Below are positions 8,599 through 16,730 of a stretch of 64,000 nucleotides of DNA, piece after piece. Below the pieces are notes generated by a model. It had not been told where the DNA came from and did not search any database. It saw nothing but the letters and a program-made list of their open reading frames with translations. A program made the translations under genes and the position numbers. The stretch spans positions 124,001 to 188,000 of the forward strand of contig NZ_JYNL01000009.1 in NCBI RefSeq assembly GCF_001044235.1, in the 5' to 3' direction. The stretch comes from Mycolicibacterium chlorophenolicum. GTDB taxonomy: Bacteria > Actinomycetota > Actinomycetes > Mycobacteriales > Mycobacteriaceae. Within the stretch, counting starts at the first letter, position 1, and each line of letters begins with the position of its first letter.

Positions 8599-9234
8599 TC
8601 AGAACTCTCGCTGGCCTGCGCTGAGGTAATCCTCAAGACTTTGACGGATCGCTGCGCGTCCGCGGTGCAGCAGCACCCGTTGATTGCCCGCGGTGATGTC
8701 GAGCACCTCGCAGACCTCCGCGGCGTCGAACCCGAGAAGGTCGCGCAGGGTCACCACGGCGCGTTGTCCCTCGGGTAACTTGTCCAGCTCACGCCGGGCA
8801 ACCTCCAACAACTCGCGATGCAGAACCGAGCCCTCCGGGCTGTCCGGGAACGGCGCCGGCGGCTGTTTCCACGAGCCGGCGCCGGGCTCGCCGGGACGGT
8901 GAAAGCGCGCTGGATCCACGGTGGCCGCACCGAAGTCGGTGAGGGTCTCGTTGCGCCGATGATCGCGAACCCCGCGCTGCTTGGCGATGTTTGTCAACAC
9001 CGCAAAGAGCCACGTCTTGAGCGAGGATCGGCCCTCAAAACCCCTAATGCCCTTCACCACGGCGATCCAAGTCTCTTGCACCACGTCCTCGGCTGTCGGG
9101 TGATCGGAGACGTAGGCGCGTGCGACACGCAACAGGGCGGGCGTGTGCTCGTCGACCAGTTGAGCAAAGGCACGCTGATCACCCGCGCGAAGCCCCGTGA
9201 CCAACGCCTGCTCACCGGCGATCCGGGTTACCAT
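8599..9234 (-). CDS. ECF-type RNA polymerase sigma factor
   Basis: The 211-residue product has sigma region 2 near residues 20-90 (AFAQLVDEHTPALLRVARAYV, then TAEDVVQETWIAVVKG and FEGRSSLKTWLF). Region 4 is near residues 145-200 (LPEGQRAVVTLRDLLGFDAAE, then ITAGNQRVLLHRGRAAI). The preceding gene on the same strand, encoding a small zinc-binding anti-sigma candidate, overlaps it by 7 bases. The sigma factor is thus translated after its presumed inhibitor, the reverse of the usual order and of the second pair at 12965-13877. It resembles that second sigma factor in both regions. The target promoters were not identified. Confidence 0.9.
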   Translation of the reverse strand: MVTRIAGEQALVTGLRAGDQRAFAQLVDEHTPALLRVARAYVSDHPTAEDVVQETWIAVVKGIRGFEGRSSLKTWLFAVLTNIAKQRGVRDHRRNETLTDFGAATVDPARFHRPGEPGAGSWKQPPAPFPDSPEGSVLHRELLEVARRELDKLPEGQRAVVTLRDLLGFDAAEVCEVLDITAGNQRVLLHRGRAAIRQSLEDYLSAGQREF

Positions 9235-9527
9235 GAGCCCGCCGTCTCGGCGAAGGCGGCCAGCAGCCGGGCGCGGTAGACCGGATCGAGGTGCTCCTCA
9301 CGGATGCCGCCCAGAGTGCCGACCGTGGCGTGCAACTGGTCCAAATAAGCGGCGCAGCCCTCACATCCGTGCAGATGCGTCTCAAAGCGCGCGCGATCGT
9401 CGGCATCGAGCGCGTCCTCCAGATACGCCGTGACCAGCTCGACCATCTCCTCGCACCGCAGCGGGCGCGACCGCATCACCCCGCGCCGCCGCCACCACCA
9501 CCGCATCCGGCCAGCCTTAGACGTCAT
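9228..9527 (-). CDS. Zinc-finger anti-sigma factor candidate
   Basis: The 99-residue protein has the HxxxCxxC core of zinc-binding anti-sigma domains (FETHLHGCEGCAAYLDQL, about residues 55-70), preceded by RCEEMVELVTAYLEDAL, the usual first helix. An N-terminal stretch rich in Arg and Trp makes the start uncertain; Met at codon 18 (9476) is the likely real start because homology begins there. The stop overlaps the start of the sigma-factor gene, implying translational coupling. No membrane segment is present, so it would be a cytoplasmic, redox-sensitive anti-sigma factor of the RsrA/ZAS kind. Thiol oxidation as its signal is inferred from the family. Confidence 0.8.
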   Translation of the reverse strand: MTSKAGRMRWWWRRRGVMRSRPLRCEEMVELVTAYLEDALDADDRARFETHLHGCEGCAAYLDQLHATVGTLGGIREEHLDPVYRARLLAAFAETAGSW

Positions 9528-9645
9528 TTCTCGCCCTCGACAATCATCGGGTCCCCAGATCCCCGGTCGGCGCGGCGGAATGCCGGGCCGATGAATTCAG
9601 CGTGACACGGCCAACGGGTCGTTGCCACCAGCCGTCACACTTTCG

Positions 9646-10539
9646 TCACGGCGCCACCTTGAGCACCTCGTGGGCGAGGAGCTCGCCGCGATCCTCCTGC
9701 AGGAAGTGCGATGCGCCTTCGATGCGCACCTGATCGATGGCGCCGGGGATGAGGTCACAGAACACCTGACCAGCTCGGGGGAAGGGGAAGATGGGGTCCT
9801 GGTCGGAGAACGCCACCAGGGCCGGCTTCTGCCACCGCGACAGCTGGTCGATGACCGCCCGCATCTCGTTGGCCCCGACGTCGTCGCCCGTGATGGGGAC
9901 AAGCAGCGGGAAGCGGGCCGCCCCGGCTTTGGACTCGGGCGTGGGGAAGGGCGCGTCGTAGGCGGCGACGACGTCGTCGGCCAGGTCGGTGGCCGTCGCA
10001 CCCTGGATCACCATTCCGACCGGGAGGTCGGGGTTCTTCTCGGCGAACTCGCGCCAGGACAGGAACCCTTTGGACACCCGCCCCGTGAACAGCCCGGTGT
10101 TGAAGATCGCCAGTGCAGCCACGCGATCGGAGTGCTCGACGGCCCAGCGCAGGCCGATCGGGCCGCCCCAGTCCTGCACCACGGCCGTCGCCTGCTGCAC
10201 GTCGAGGCGATCGAGCACCGCGCTGACGATCTGCACGTGCCGGTCGAAGGTGTACCAGTTCGGGTCAGTCGGCTTGTCCGAGCGCCCGAAGCCGGCGTAG
10301 TCCGGCGCAATGACACGGTGGCCCGCGGCCACCAGCGGGCCGATCATCTTGCGGTACAGGTAAACCCAACTCGGCTCGCCGTGAAAACACACGATCGGCG
10401 TGCCCTCGCGCGGGCCCTCGTCGAGGTAATGGATCCGCAGACCGTCAACGTCGACATAGTGCGGCGTGAAGTCATAGCCAGGCAGGTGGGCGAATCGGCC
10501 CTCCGGGGTCCGAAAAACTTCAGGCAGGCCAACGCTCAT
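9646..10539 (-). CDS. Haloalkane dehalogenase (HLD-I type)
   Basis: ATG 10539 gives 297 residues, the normal family length; the longer open frame runs through the divergent promoter and was rejected. Catalytic features match haloalkane dehalogenases: HGEPSWVYLYRK near residue 53, nucleophile in VVQDWGGPIG with Asp about 123 and the halide-binding Trp beside it, acid in FSDQDPIFP (about 247), and base His in ASHFLQED (about 278). HGEPSW is the subfamily I form. Such enzymes hydrolyse carbon-halogen bonds to give alcohol and halide. The gene is divergent from an SDR, and one TetR-type palindrome lies between them, so both may be induced together. Confidence 0.9.
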   Translation of the reverse strand: MSVGLPEVFRTPEGRFAHLPGYDFTPHYVDVDGLRIHYLDEGPREGTPIVCFHGEPSWVYLYRKMIGPLVAAGHRVIAPDYAGFGRSDKPTDPNWYTFDRHVQIVSAVLDRLDVQQATAVVQDWGGPIGLRWAVEHSDRVAALAIFNTGLFTGRVSKGFLSWREFAEKNPDLPVGMVIQGATATDLADDVVAAYDAPFPTPESKAGAARFPLLVPITGDDVGANEMRAVIDQLSRWQKPALVAFSDQDPIFPFPRAGQVFCDLIPGAIDQVRIEGASHFLQEDRGELLAHEVLKVAP

Positions 10540-10578
10540 CGGGCAGCTCCAGGTGTGAGGCAGGTGATCGTGATGTAG

Positions 10579-10594
10579 TGTACCGAACGGTAAA
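10579..10594. promoter_or_regulatory. TetR-type operator between dehalogenase and SDR genes
   Basis: TGTACCGAACGGTAAA contains the inverted repeat TACCG-AA-CGGTA in the 83-bp gap between the divergent starts at 10539 and 10622. One bound repressor could control both directions. Confidence 0.62.
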
Positions 10595-10621
10595 GTCAGA
10601 CTTTCGGCGGTCGGAGCGGCG

Positions 10622-11566
10622 ATGACACGGACGGATCGGGCCATTCTCATCACGGGCGCGAATTCCGGGATCGGCAAGGAGATCGCACGGCAACTGGCAC
10701 TGCGCGGCGCATTTTCGACAATCTTCCTCGCGTGTCGCAACCTCACGCGAGCCGCGTCGGCACGATCCGACCTCGAGCGCGCCACGAACACCGCGCTGTT
10801 CGAAATCCTGCACATGGACGTCGCCGATCCCGGATCTGTGCAATCGGCCCTCGACACGATCACCAAACCGCTGCACACCGTCGTCTTGAACGCTGGCGGC
10901 CTCGGCGGGCCAAAACCATTGGCGCTCAACGACCATGGTGTCACCGAGGTCTTCGCCGCAAACGTGCTGGGGCACGTGATGCTGCTGGAGGCGCTGATCC
11001 AGCGTGAAATGTTAACCGCCGCCGCCGTGCTGACCGGCAGCGAGGCTGCCCGTGGTGTTGTTCAATTGCGCATCCCACCCCCAACCTTCGCCCACCATTC
11101 CGCCGACGAGTTCGCCGGCGTCATCGACGGATCCTTCTACACCGGCAGGCGCGCCACCGCGATGCTGGCTTACGCCCACGCGAAATATCTTGGTGCACTG
11201 TGGATATCGGCCCTGGCACGCCGCCATCCCGACCTTCGTCTGCTCACCGTGAGCCCGGGCAACACCGCAGGCACCAACGCGTTCGAGCACACCAACCCGA
11301 TAGTGAGGACCGTCATGAGCCGCGTCGTGATGCCCTACATCGCACCGCTGTTCGGCCTTGCGCACAAGCTCGACGTCGGCGCGCGACGTCTGGTTGACGC
11401 AATCGTCGATGACTCGTACCGCAGCGGAGTGTTCTACGCCAGTGGCGCCGGGAAGCTCACCGGGCCCGTCGTCGACCAGGCGACGATCCTGGCAGACTTC
11501 GCCGACACCACGATCCAAGATCGCGCCGACGAAGCCATCCACCGATTTGTCGCCGCCGCTCGCTGA
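10622..11566 (+). CDS. Short-chain dehydrogenase/reductase
   Basis: A 314-residue SDR. The cofactor motif is ILITGANSGIGKE near residue 8, the structural motif NAGG near residue 90, and the catalytic Tyr and Lys occur as YAHAK near residue 185, followed by LTVSPGNTAGT in place of PG-x-V. The length and ACRN after the second strand fit classical retinol-dehydrogenase-like SDRs, probably NADP-dependent. It is divergent from the haloalkane dehalogenase with a shared operator, so oxidation of the alcohol released by that enzyme is a reasonable guess but no more. Its stop codon directly abuts the stop codon of the convergent peroxiredoxin-GAF gene, with no gap. Confidence 0.87.
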   Translation: MTRTDRAILITGANSGIGKEIARQLALRGAFSTIFLACRNLTRAASARSDLERATNTALFEILHMDVADPGSVQSALDTITKPLHTVVLNAGGLGGPKPLALNDHGVTEVFAANVLGHVMLLEALIQREMLTAAAVLTGSEAARGVVQLRIPPPTFAHHSADEFAGVIDGSFYTGRRATAMLAYAHAKYLGALWISALARRHPDLRLLTVSPGNTAGTNAFEHTNPIVRTVMSRVVMPYIAPLFGLAHKLDVGARRLVDAIVDDSYRSGVFYASGAGKLTGPVVDQATILADFADTTIQDRADEAIHRFVAAAR

Positions 11567-12736
11567 CTACCGATCATCGGTGACAAGCGCCGACGGGTCG
11601 GCTGCCACGATCGCCTCCACCTCGATGCGCAGCGCGTCGAGGTGGTCGCGGGCGGCCCCGTCATAGTCGCGTGCGTGGTCATCAAGAACACACACCGTCC
11701 CCACCACGTGCCCGCCGGCGTCTCGGACCGGCATCCCGAGGTAATTACTCAAGCCGAACTCGGTCTCATCCTCGTTGCCCGCGAAGGTGTCATCGAGGCG
11801 GGAGTCACGCACGAAGATCGCCTCCCCGCCGTCGACCACCCGTTCGCAATACAGCGGCACCCGATCCGGTGCGGCGCCGGCCTTGGAGCCTGCGGCGCCC
11901 ACCCGATAGAAGGCGGTGCCCGGGCCCGCCGTCGCCGCGACGACCATGGAATCGGGGTCCGAGCGCATGACCAGAACGGACTTGACACCGAGTTCGTCGG
12001 CCAGTTCTTCCAGGCGGGGCGCCACCGGGGCAAGAGAAGGTGTGGTCGCCGCTGACGTGGCCGCGCGGCCAAGAACACGGTCGACCGCCGCCAAGATGTC
12101 TTCAGGCTCGGTGCGCGTGGCGTAATTAGGATGCACGTCGATCCACCGCAACACCGACTCGGCATCGACGATCGCCACCGTGGGCATCGGCAGCGCAACG
12201 GTGCCGTCGGCGTTCACCGCCGCAAGATCAAGCCCCAGCTGCTTCTGCGCGGCCTGCGCTTCGTCGCTGGGCGCGATAACGATGCCCAACGCGGCGGCGA
12301 TGCGGTTGCCCGGATCGGAGAGCACCGCGAAGCTCAGCTCATTGGCCTGCTGCATCGACACCGAACCATCCGGGCTCTGCGGGCTGATGGCCACCAGACG
12401 AACGCCGCGGGCCTCCAGCGCCGGCACCAAATCCTGTTCGTAAACGCGCAGCGCGATGTTGCAATACGGGCACCACGCCCCCCGATAGAAGACCACGACC
12501 GTGGGTGCTCCGGCCAGCACGTCGGCCGACGAGACTGACGTCCCGTCCGCCCCAATGAGCTCAGCGATCGGGAATCGCGTCCCAGGCACGGCCACCGACG
12601 CCGGCACCCCGGCCGCCTGGAGCTCGCGCTGGTCGGCGGCGAAGACCTCGAGCACCTCAGGCGGAGCCACGCCGGCCAACTGCTCCGCCAATTCTGCGAC
12701 CTTCTCGCTGAAAGTGGTGAACTTAGAGCTTGTCAT
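11567..12736 (-). CDS. Peroxiredoxin-GAF fusion protein
   Basis: The 389-residue protein joins two domains. Residues about 45-215 form an AhpC/TSA-type peroxiredoxin: PTVVVFYRGAWCPYCN gives the CxxC active site near residue 90, followed by VRLVAISPQ and FAVLSDPGN. Residues about 235-380 form a GAF domain of the kind that has VPLYCERVV, FVRDSRLDDTFAGN, YLGMPV and GTVCVLDD. GAF domains bind small ligands or sense redox state; joined to a peroxidase this suggests a self-regulated sensor-peroxidase. The GAF part is closest in motif content to those usually found in diguanylate cyclase or sigma-regulator sensors. A TetR-type palindrome lies 57 bases before the start. Confidence 0.85.
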   Translation of the reverse strand: MTSSKFTTFSEKVAELAEQLAGVAPPEVLEVFAADQRELQAAGVPASVAVPGTRFPIAELIGADGTSVSSADVLAGAPTVVVFYRGAWCPYCNIALRVYEQDLVPALEARGVRLVAISPQSPDGSVSMQQANELSFAVLSDPGNRIAAALGIVIAPSDEAQAAQKQLGLDLAAVNADGTVALPMPTVAIVDAESVLRWIDVHPNYATRTEPEDILAAVDRVLGRAATSAATTPSLAPVAPRLEELADELGVKSVLVMRSDPDSMVVAATAGPGTAFYRVGAAGSKAGAAPDRVPLYCERVVDGGEAIFVRDSRLDDTFAGNEDETEFGLSNYLGMPVRDAGGHVVGTVCVLDDHARDYDGAARDHLDALRIEVEAIVAADPSALVTDDR

Positions 12737-12792
12737 AGCACGCCTTCCCCGTCGGTGGTGTCATCGAGCCTGTCGACAGCGATCTCGCCTAG

Positions 12793-12808
12793 TGTACCAA
12801 ACAGTACA
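12793..12808. promoter_or_regulatory. TetR-type operator before the peroxiredoxin-GAF gene
   Basis: TGTACCAAACAGTACA: arms TGTAC and GTACA are perfect. Read on the minus strand it is TGTACTGTTTGGTACA, two bases different from the 7222-7237 site. It lies 57 bases upstream of ATG 12736. Confidence 0.68.
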
Positions 12809-12964
12809 GACGATGAACTCGCTTGAGCACCAAGCCCTGTCGGGTCCGAACGCACAACTGGCGGGGACTCGAGTTTCGTTGTCCCCCGCGCAGCCATGGG
12901 CCATCATCGGCGGCATGCGACGTTCGGGGGCATCGAGTTCGGCGTGGATTTGCACACGATGGCC

Positions 12965-13234
12965 CTAGCTACGGCCCCGCCGTCGCAGCTCGGCGACCAG
13001 AGCGTCGAAGTTCGCCGGGCGCACCTGCACCGCGTCGTCGCGCGCGGCGGCAGTGATCTTGACGGTGCGGCGAATCTGGTCGATGAAGACTCGGCAGGCT
13101 TCGCAGCCGCGTCGGTGTTGTTCGAACCGGCGCAGGTCTGTGTTACTCAGTGCGTCATCGAGATACGTCGTGACCAGCTCGATCACGTCGCTGCACGCCA
13201 GTTGCAGTTCGTTGGTGATGAATTCGTCAGTCAT
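12965..13234 (-). CDS. Zinc-finger anti-sigma factor candidate (second pair)
   Basis: The 89-residue product from ATG 13234 has CSDVIELVTTYLDDAL followed by FEQHRRGCEACRVFIDQIR, the HxxxCxxC core of a zinc anti-sigma domain (about residues 38-46). Its start overlaps the end of the upstream sigma-factor gene by 8 bases, so the two are co-translated. It resembles the anti-sigma candidate at 9228-9527. It probably holds the sigma factor inactive until its thiols are oxidised or zinc is lost, as known for this family. Confidence 0.83.
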   Translation of the reverse strand: MTDEFITNELQLACSDVIELVTTYLDDALSNTDLRRFEQHRRGCEACRVFIDQIRRTVKITAAARDDAVQVRPANFDALVAELRRRGRS

Positions 13235-13877
13235 CGAGATACTCCTCCAGCGCAGCCCGCAGGGCGGCGCGCCCACGATGCAGCAGCACGCGTTGATTGA
13301 CCGCCGAGATCCCCAACGCGTCGCAGATTTCCTCGCTCGTCCAGCCCTCGACGTCGCGCATCGAGACCACCTCGCGTTGCGCGTCTGGCAGTTTGGCCAA
13401 GGCGTGCGAGATCAAGGTGCGCACTTCGCGAGAAAGCAGTCGTTGCTCTGGCAACAGGTCCCACCTTGCGGGCACGTCAGACCAGTGGTGGGCACCCAGT
13501 TCGGCGTGAACCATCCGGTTGGGATCTACCGACGGGTACGGATCCGCCTCCGGACCTGCGACGGCAAATGGCACGGTGCGCCCCTGTGTTCGGGCCAGCG
13601 TCCGTATTCGGTTGAGCATGATGCGGAACACCCACGTCTTGACCGTCGAACGACCTTCGAAGCTCCCGATCGTGCGAACCACCGACGTCCACGTGTCTTG
13701 CACGGCATCTTCTGCAATGGACGCCGACAGGTAGATCCGCGCCATGCGGACCAGGGGTGCATGCATCGTGTCGACCAGTAGGCGGAATGCTTCGGTGTCC
13801 CCGGCCCGCAACGCGTCGACGAACTCGTCCTCGCTAGCCCACCGGTCGTCGACGACCGTGCGGATGTGTTCGCCCAT
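13227..13877 (-). CDS. ECF-type RNA polymerase sigma factor (second)
   Basis: The 216-residue protein has sigma region 2 (AFRLLVDTMHAPLVRMARIYL, then IAEDAVQDTWTSVVRTIG and FEGRSTVKTWVFRI) and region 4 (LPDAQREVVSMRDVEGWTSEE, then ISAVNQRVLLHRGRAAL). It is a clear paralogue of the sigma factor at 8599-9234, with the shared helix QRVLLHRGRAA in region 4. Here the anti-sigma gene follows, in the usual order. The AhpD-like gene starts 132 bases away in the opposite direction and is a plausible target, but no ECF promoter motif could be assigned with confidence. Confidence 0.9.
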   Translation of the reverse strand: MGEHIRTVVDDRWASEDEFVDALRAGDTEAFRLLVDTMHAPLVRMARIYLSASIAEDAVQDTWTSVVRTIGSFEGRSTVKTWVFRIMLNRIRTLARTQGRTVPFAVAGPEADPYPSVDPNRMVHAELGAHHWSDVPARWDLLPEQRLLSREVRTLISHALAKLPDAQREVVSMRDVEGWTSEEICDALGISAVNQRVLLHRGRAALRAALEEYLDD

Positions 13878-14009
13878 TACCCAGCACCGCTCCCCAGCCG
13901 AAATTGCGGCCCGTGTAACAGATCAGCTGCACGGGCGTCTAACCAGTGGCCTCATCGATCTGGCATGCGGTGTAAGGCCATCAACCCGAACAATACTGGA
14001 GGAGAACCA

Positions 14010-14546
14010 ATGAGCACGCTGTCCCTTGTCACCGACGCCGACGCGACCAACGACCAGGCCGAGGCGTTGGCCTCCGTGCAGCAGGCATTGGGCACGATTC
14101 CCAACCTCACCCGCGCGATGGTGCACAGTCCGGCGCTGCTGCGCGGATATCTCGGTTTGGCCGGCGCTCTCGACCGCGGAACGCTGCCGGGCTCCACCCG
14201 CGAACGCCTCGCCATCGCCATCGCACAGGCCAATGGGTGCTCGTATTGCCTGTCCGCACACAGCTACCTGGGTGAAAAGGCGGCGGGACTCAGCGCCGAT
14301 CAAATCGGGTCGGCGCGCAAAGCAGATGCGGACGACCCCAAAACCGCCGCGATCCTTGCATTCGCGGTGGCCGTCAACGAACACCGCGGCCACATCGATG
14401 ACGCCGATCTGGAAAACGCGCGCCGCGCAGGTCTGACCGACGCCGAGATCGCCGAAGTCATTGGCCACGTGGGCCTTAACGTGCTGACGAACTACTTCAA
14501 CAACGTCGCGCACACCGAAATCGACTTCCCAATCGTGCAGCCGTGA
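14010..14546 (+). CDS. AhpD-like / carboxymuconolactone-decarboxylase-fold peroxidase
   Basis: ATG 14010 is chosen because ctggaggag lies just upstream (13995-14003); the longer reading has no homology. The 178-residue all-helical protein has the CMD/AhpD signature: ERLAIAIAQANGCSYCLSAH, with the CxxC pair near residue 75 and the His three residues beyond it. AhpD-family proteins use these cysteines as peroxidase or as electron donors to AhpC. It fits the thiol-peroxidase theme of the island. It is divergent from the second ECF sigma gene, so the pair may be linked in regulation. Confidence 0.87.
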   Translation: MSTLSLVTDADATNDQAEALASVQQALGTIPNLTRAMVHSPALLRGYLGLAGALDRGTLPGSTRERLAIAIAQANGCSYCLSAHSYLGEKAAGLSADQIGSARKADADDPKTAAILAFAVAVNEHRGHIDDADLENARRAGLTDAEIAEVIGHVGLNVLTNYFNNVAHTEIDFPIVQP

Positions 14547-14860
14547 ACCGCACGGCCTGGCGGGTCACGCGACCGCGGCCCGCCAGGCCAGCCGTCACAC
14601 GACACGTGCGGTGCCGGGGTCATCCTCGAAGACCGCGGCAGGGCGGCCTCTCCGATGTGAAACGGAGAGGCGCCAGAATCCGAGCCCGATACTTGACGGC
14701 GACGGCTATCACGCCCACGTCGTCACACGTCCATCGTGTCGCGGCGAGTGGGCCTGAATACCCGCTCCATGACGGAAGCGACTGCAGCTGAGGCGATTTC
14801 CGGTCAACCTGGCGGGCGCCGCTGTGGTCAGCGAGGCCAACACCTTGTCCTGACAGTCGA
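14547..14860. other. Convergent intergenic region
   Basis: About 310 bases between the converging AhpD-like and ssuD genes. No supported gene, strong hairpin with T-run, or repeat was seen. Confidence 0.5.
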
Positions 14861-15958
14861 TCACCAGCCGCCGGGGATCACCTTCGGCTGTAGGCTGTTC
14901 ACCTTCGGTTCGAAGGGCAGCTGCGGGAACAGCGTCTCAGCGACCCGGTAGCACTCCTCGAGGTGCGGATACCCGGAGAGGATGAACGTGTCGATGCCGA
15001 TGTCGTGGTACTCCATGATCCGGTCACGGACCTCCTCGACACTGCCCACCAGCGCGGTGCCGGCCCCGCCGGTGACCAGACCGACGCCTGCCCAGAGGTT
15101 GGGGCTCACCTCGAGGTGCTCCCTCGAGCCACGGTGCAGGGCCACCATGCGGCGTTGGCCTTCCGACTCAGAGCGGGCCAGCGCCGCCTGGGAGGCGGCG
15201 ACGTCCTCGTCGCGCACGTAGCGGATCAAGTCATCGGCGGCCGCCCACGCTTCTCTGCTCGTTTCCCGCACAATGGTGTGTAGCCGGATGCCGAAGGTGA
15301 CTCGTCGCCCGGCAGCGTGTGCCTTGGCCCGCATCTCGTCGAGTTTCGGCTGCACCTGCTCCGGTGGTTCGCCCCACGTCAGCACGGTGTCGATCCATTT
15401 CGCGGCGAACGCTTGCCCAGCGCCAGAGGAGGCGCCGCACATCAGCGGAGGGTGCGGCTCCTGCAGGGGAAGGTAGTGAAGCTGCCCCCCTTCGATGCGG
15501 ACATATCGGCCGTTCATGTCCACGGTCTTGCCCTGCAGCAGGTCGGTCCACGCCTGGATGTACTCGTCGGCCTGCTCATAGCGTTGGCCATGCGACAGGA
15601 AGACACCGTCGCCGGCCAGTTCGACCGGATCGCCTCCACAGACCACGTTGACGGTGAGCCGACCCCTGCTGTAGCGGTCGAAGGCCGAGGCCATTCGAGC
15701 CGTCATCGACGGGGTCGACTGCCCGGGCCTGACAGCGACGATGAATCGCAGGCTCGTGGTCTCGGGTGCCAGAAACGACGCGGTGATCCATGCGTCTTCA
15801 CACACCGAGCCCGTCGGGACCAGCACTCCGACATAGCCCAGATCGTCTGCGGCCTGCGCGATTTGGGTGATGTAACGCAGGTTAGCCGCCCGCGCCCGGT
15901 GCATCGTCGACAGGTGTGGGCCGTCGGTGTGGGTGGGGATGTACCAGTAGATGTCCAT
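14861..15958 (-). CDS. ssuD: FMNH2-dependent alkanesulfonate monooxygenase
   Basis: A 365-residue flavin-dependent bacterial-luciferase-family monooxygenase. Conserved segments match SsuD: FWYIPTH-like YWYIPTHTDG near the start, DLGYVGVLVPTG, RPGQSTPSMTARM, NVVCGGDP, and a C-terminal DTFILSGYPHLEE. SsuD cleaves C1 and larger alkanesulfonates to aldehyde and sulfite using reduced flavin. It is the last gene of a minus-strand ssuA-C-B-D operon and its start overlaps the end of ssuB. No flavin reductase (SsuE) is present in the operon, so reduced flavin must come from elsewhere. Confidence 0.92.
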   Translation of the reverse strand: MDIYWYIPTHTDGPHLSTMHRARAANLRYITQIAQAADDLGYVGVLVPTGSVCEDAWITASFLAPETTSLRFIVAVRPGQSTPSMTARMASAFDRYSRGRLTVNVVCGGDPVELAGDGVFLSHGQRYEQADEYIQAWTDLLQGKTVDMNGRYVRIEGGQLHYLPLQEPHPPLMCGASSGAGQAFAAKWIDTVLTWGEPPEQVQPKLDEMRAKAHAAGRRVTFGIRLHTIVRETSREAWAAADDLIRYVRDEDVAASQAALARSESEGQRRMVALHRGSREHLEVSPNLWAGVGLVTGGAGTALVGSVEEVRDRIMEYHDIGIDTFILSGYPHLEECYRVAETLFPQLPFEPKVNSLQPKVIPGGW

Positions 15959-16730
15959 TCCTGCCTCCTTGATGCAAAACAGTGAGGATCTGGGCGCGGA
16001 GGGCCTGAAGTGCTGGGTCCGCCACGTCCCGCGGGCGGGGCTGGGGGTGCGCCATGTCGGCGATGATCCGTCCGGGTGGACCAGCCATCACAATCACCCG
16101 GTCTGCCAGTAGCACGGCCTCGTCGACGTCGTGGGTCACCAGGATCGCGGTGAGCGCCTCGTCGAGGATGATCCGCTCGAGTTCGGTTTGCATTTGACTG
16201 CGCAGCAGGCTGTCCAGCGCGCCCAGCGGCTCGTCGAGCAGCAGGATCTCGGGAGTGGTGACCAAGGCGCGGGCCAAGGAGGCTCGCTGCGCCATGCCGC
16301 CGGAAAGCTGATTCGGCCACGCCTTGCCGAAACCGGCCAGCCCGACCAGGTCGAGCGCATGGACGACTTGCTTTTCGATTTGGGCGGCCGGTCTCCGGAA
16401 CGGCAGCGCGTAGGCGACGTTGTCAGACAACGACATCCACGGCATCAGTCGGTGCTCCTGGAAGACCAGGCCCCGGTCCCGGCCGGGTCCCCGAACGAGT
16501 CGACCGAAGGCCCGGATTTCGCCAACGAACGTGGTGTCAAGGCCCGCGATCGCGCGCAGCAGCGACGTCTTGCCAGCTCCGCTGCCACCCACGATGCCGA
16601 CAACCTCTTGACGGCGGACGTCGAAGTTGACCTCGCTCAGCACATCCAGGGGACGCTTGCCGACCGTGACCCGTTTCTCGCGAATTCGTACTTGCAGGGC
16701 CGGCACCTCCGCGCCATTCACGTCAGCCAC
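15882..16730 (-). CDS. ssuB: Sulfonate ABC transporter ATP-binding protein
   Basis: A nitrate/sulfonate/taurine-type ABC ATPase. Walker A is GGSGAGKTS, the Q-loop FQEHRLMPW, the signature LSGGMAQRASLARAL, Walker B ILLLDEPLGALD, and the switch His VTHDVDEA. GTG 16730 is proposed as start because it overlaps the ssuC stop; an in-frame ATG at 16784 would overlap ssuC by 62 bases. The C-terminus runs about 77 bases into ssuD and is rich in His and Pro, so this tail is probably not conserved. It powers sulfonate uptake with SsuA and SsuC. Confidence 0.88.
   Translation of the reverse strand: MADVNGAEVPALQVRIREKRVTVGKRPLDVLSEVNFDVRRQEVVGIVGGSGAGKTSLLRAIAGLDTTFVGEIRAFGRLVRGPGRDRGLVFQEHRLMPWMSLSDNVAYALPFRRPAAQIEKQVVHALDLVGLAGFGKAWPNQLSGGMAQRASLARALVTTPEILLLDEPLGALDSLLRSQMQTELERIILDEALTAILVTHDVDEAVLLADRVIVMAGPPGRIIADMAHPQPRPRDVADPALQALRAQILTVLHQGGRNGHLLVHPHPHRRPTPVDDAPGAGG

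Noticed and set aside
9622..10578. Long plus-strand open frame of 318 codons
   Set aside because: It is the antisense of the haloalkane dehalogenase gene, whose catalytic motifs are unmistakable; the plus-strand translation has no motif and odd composition.
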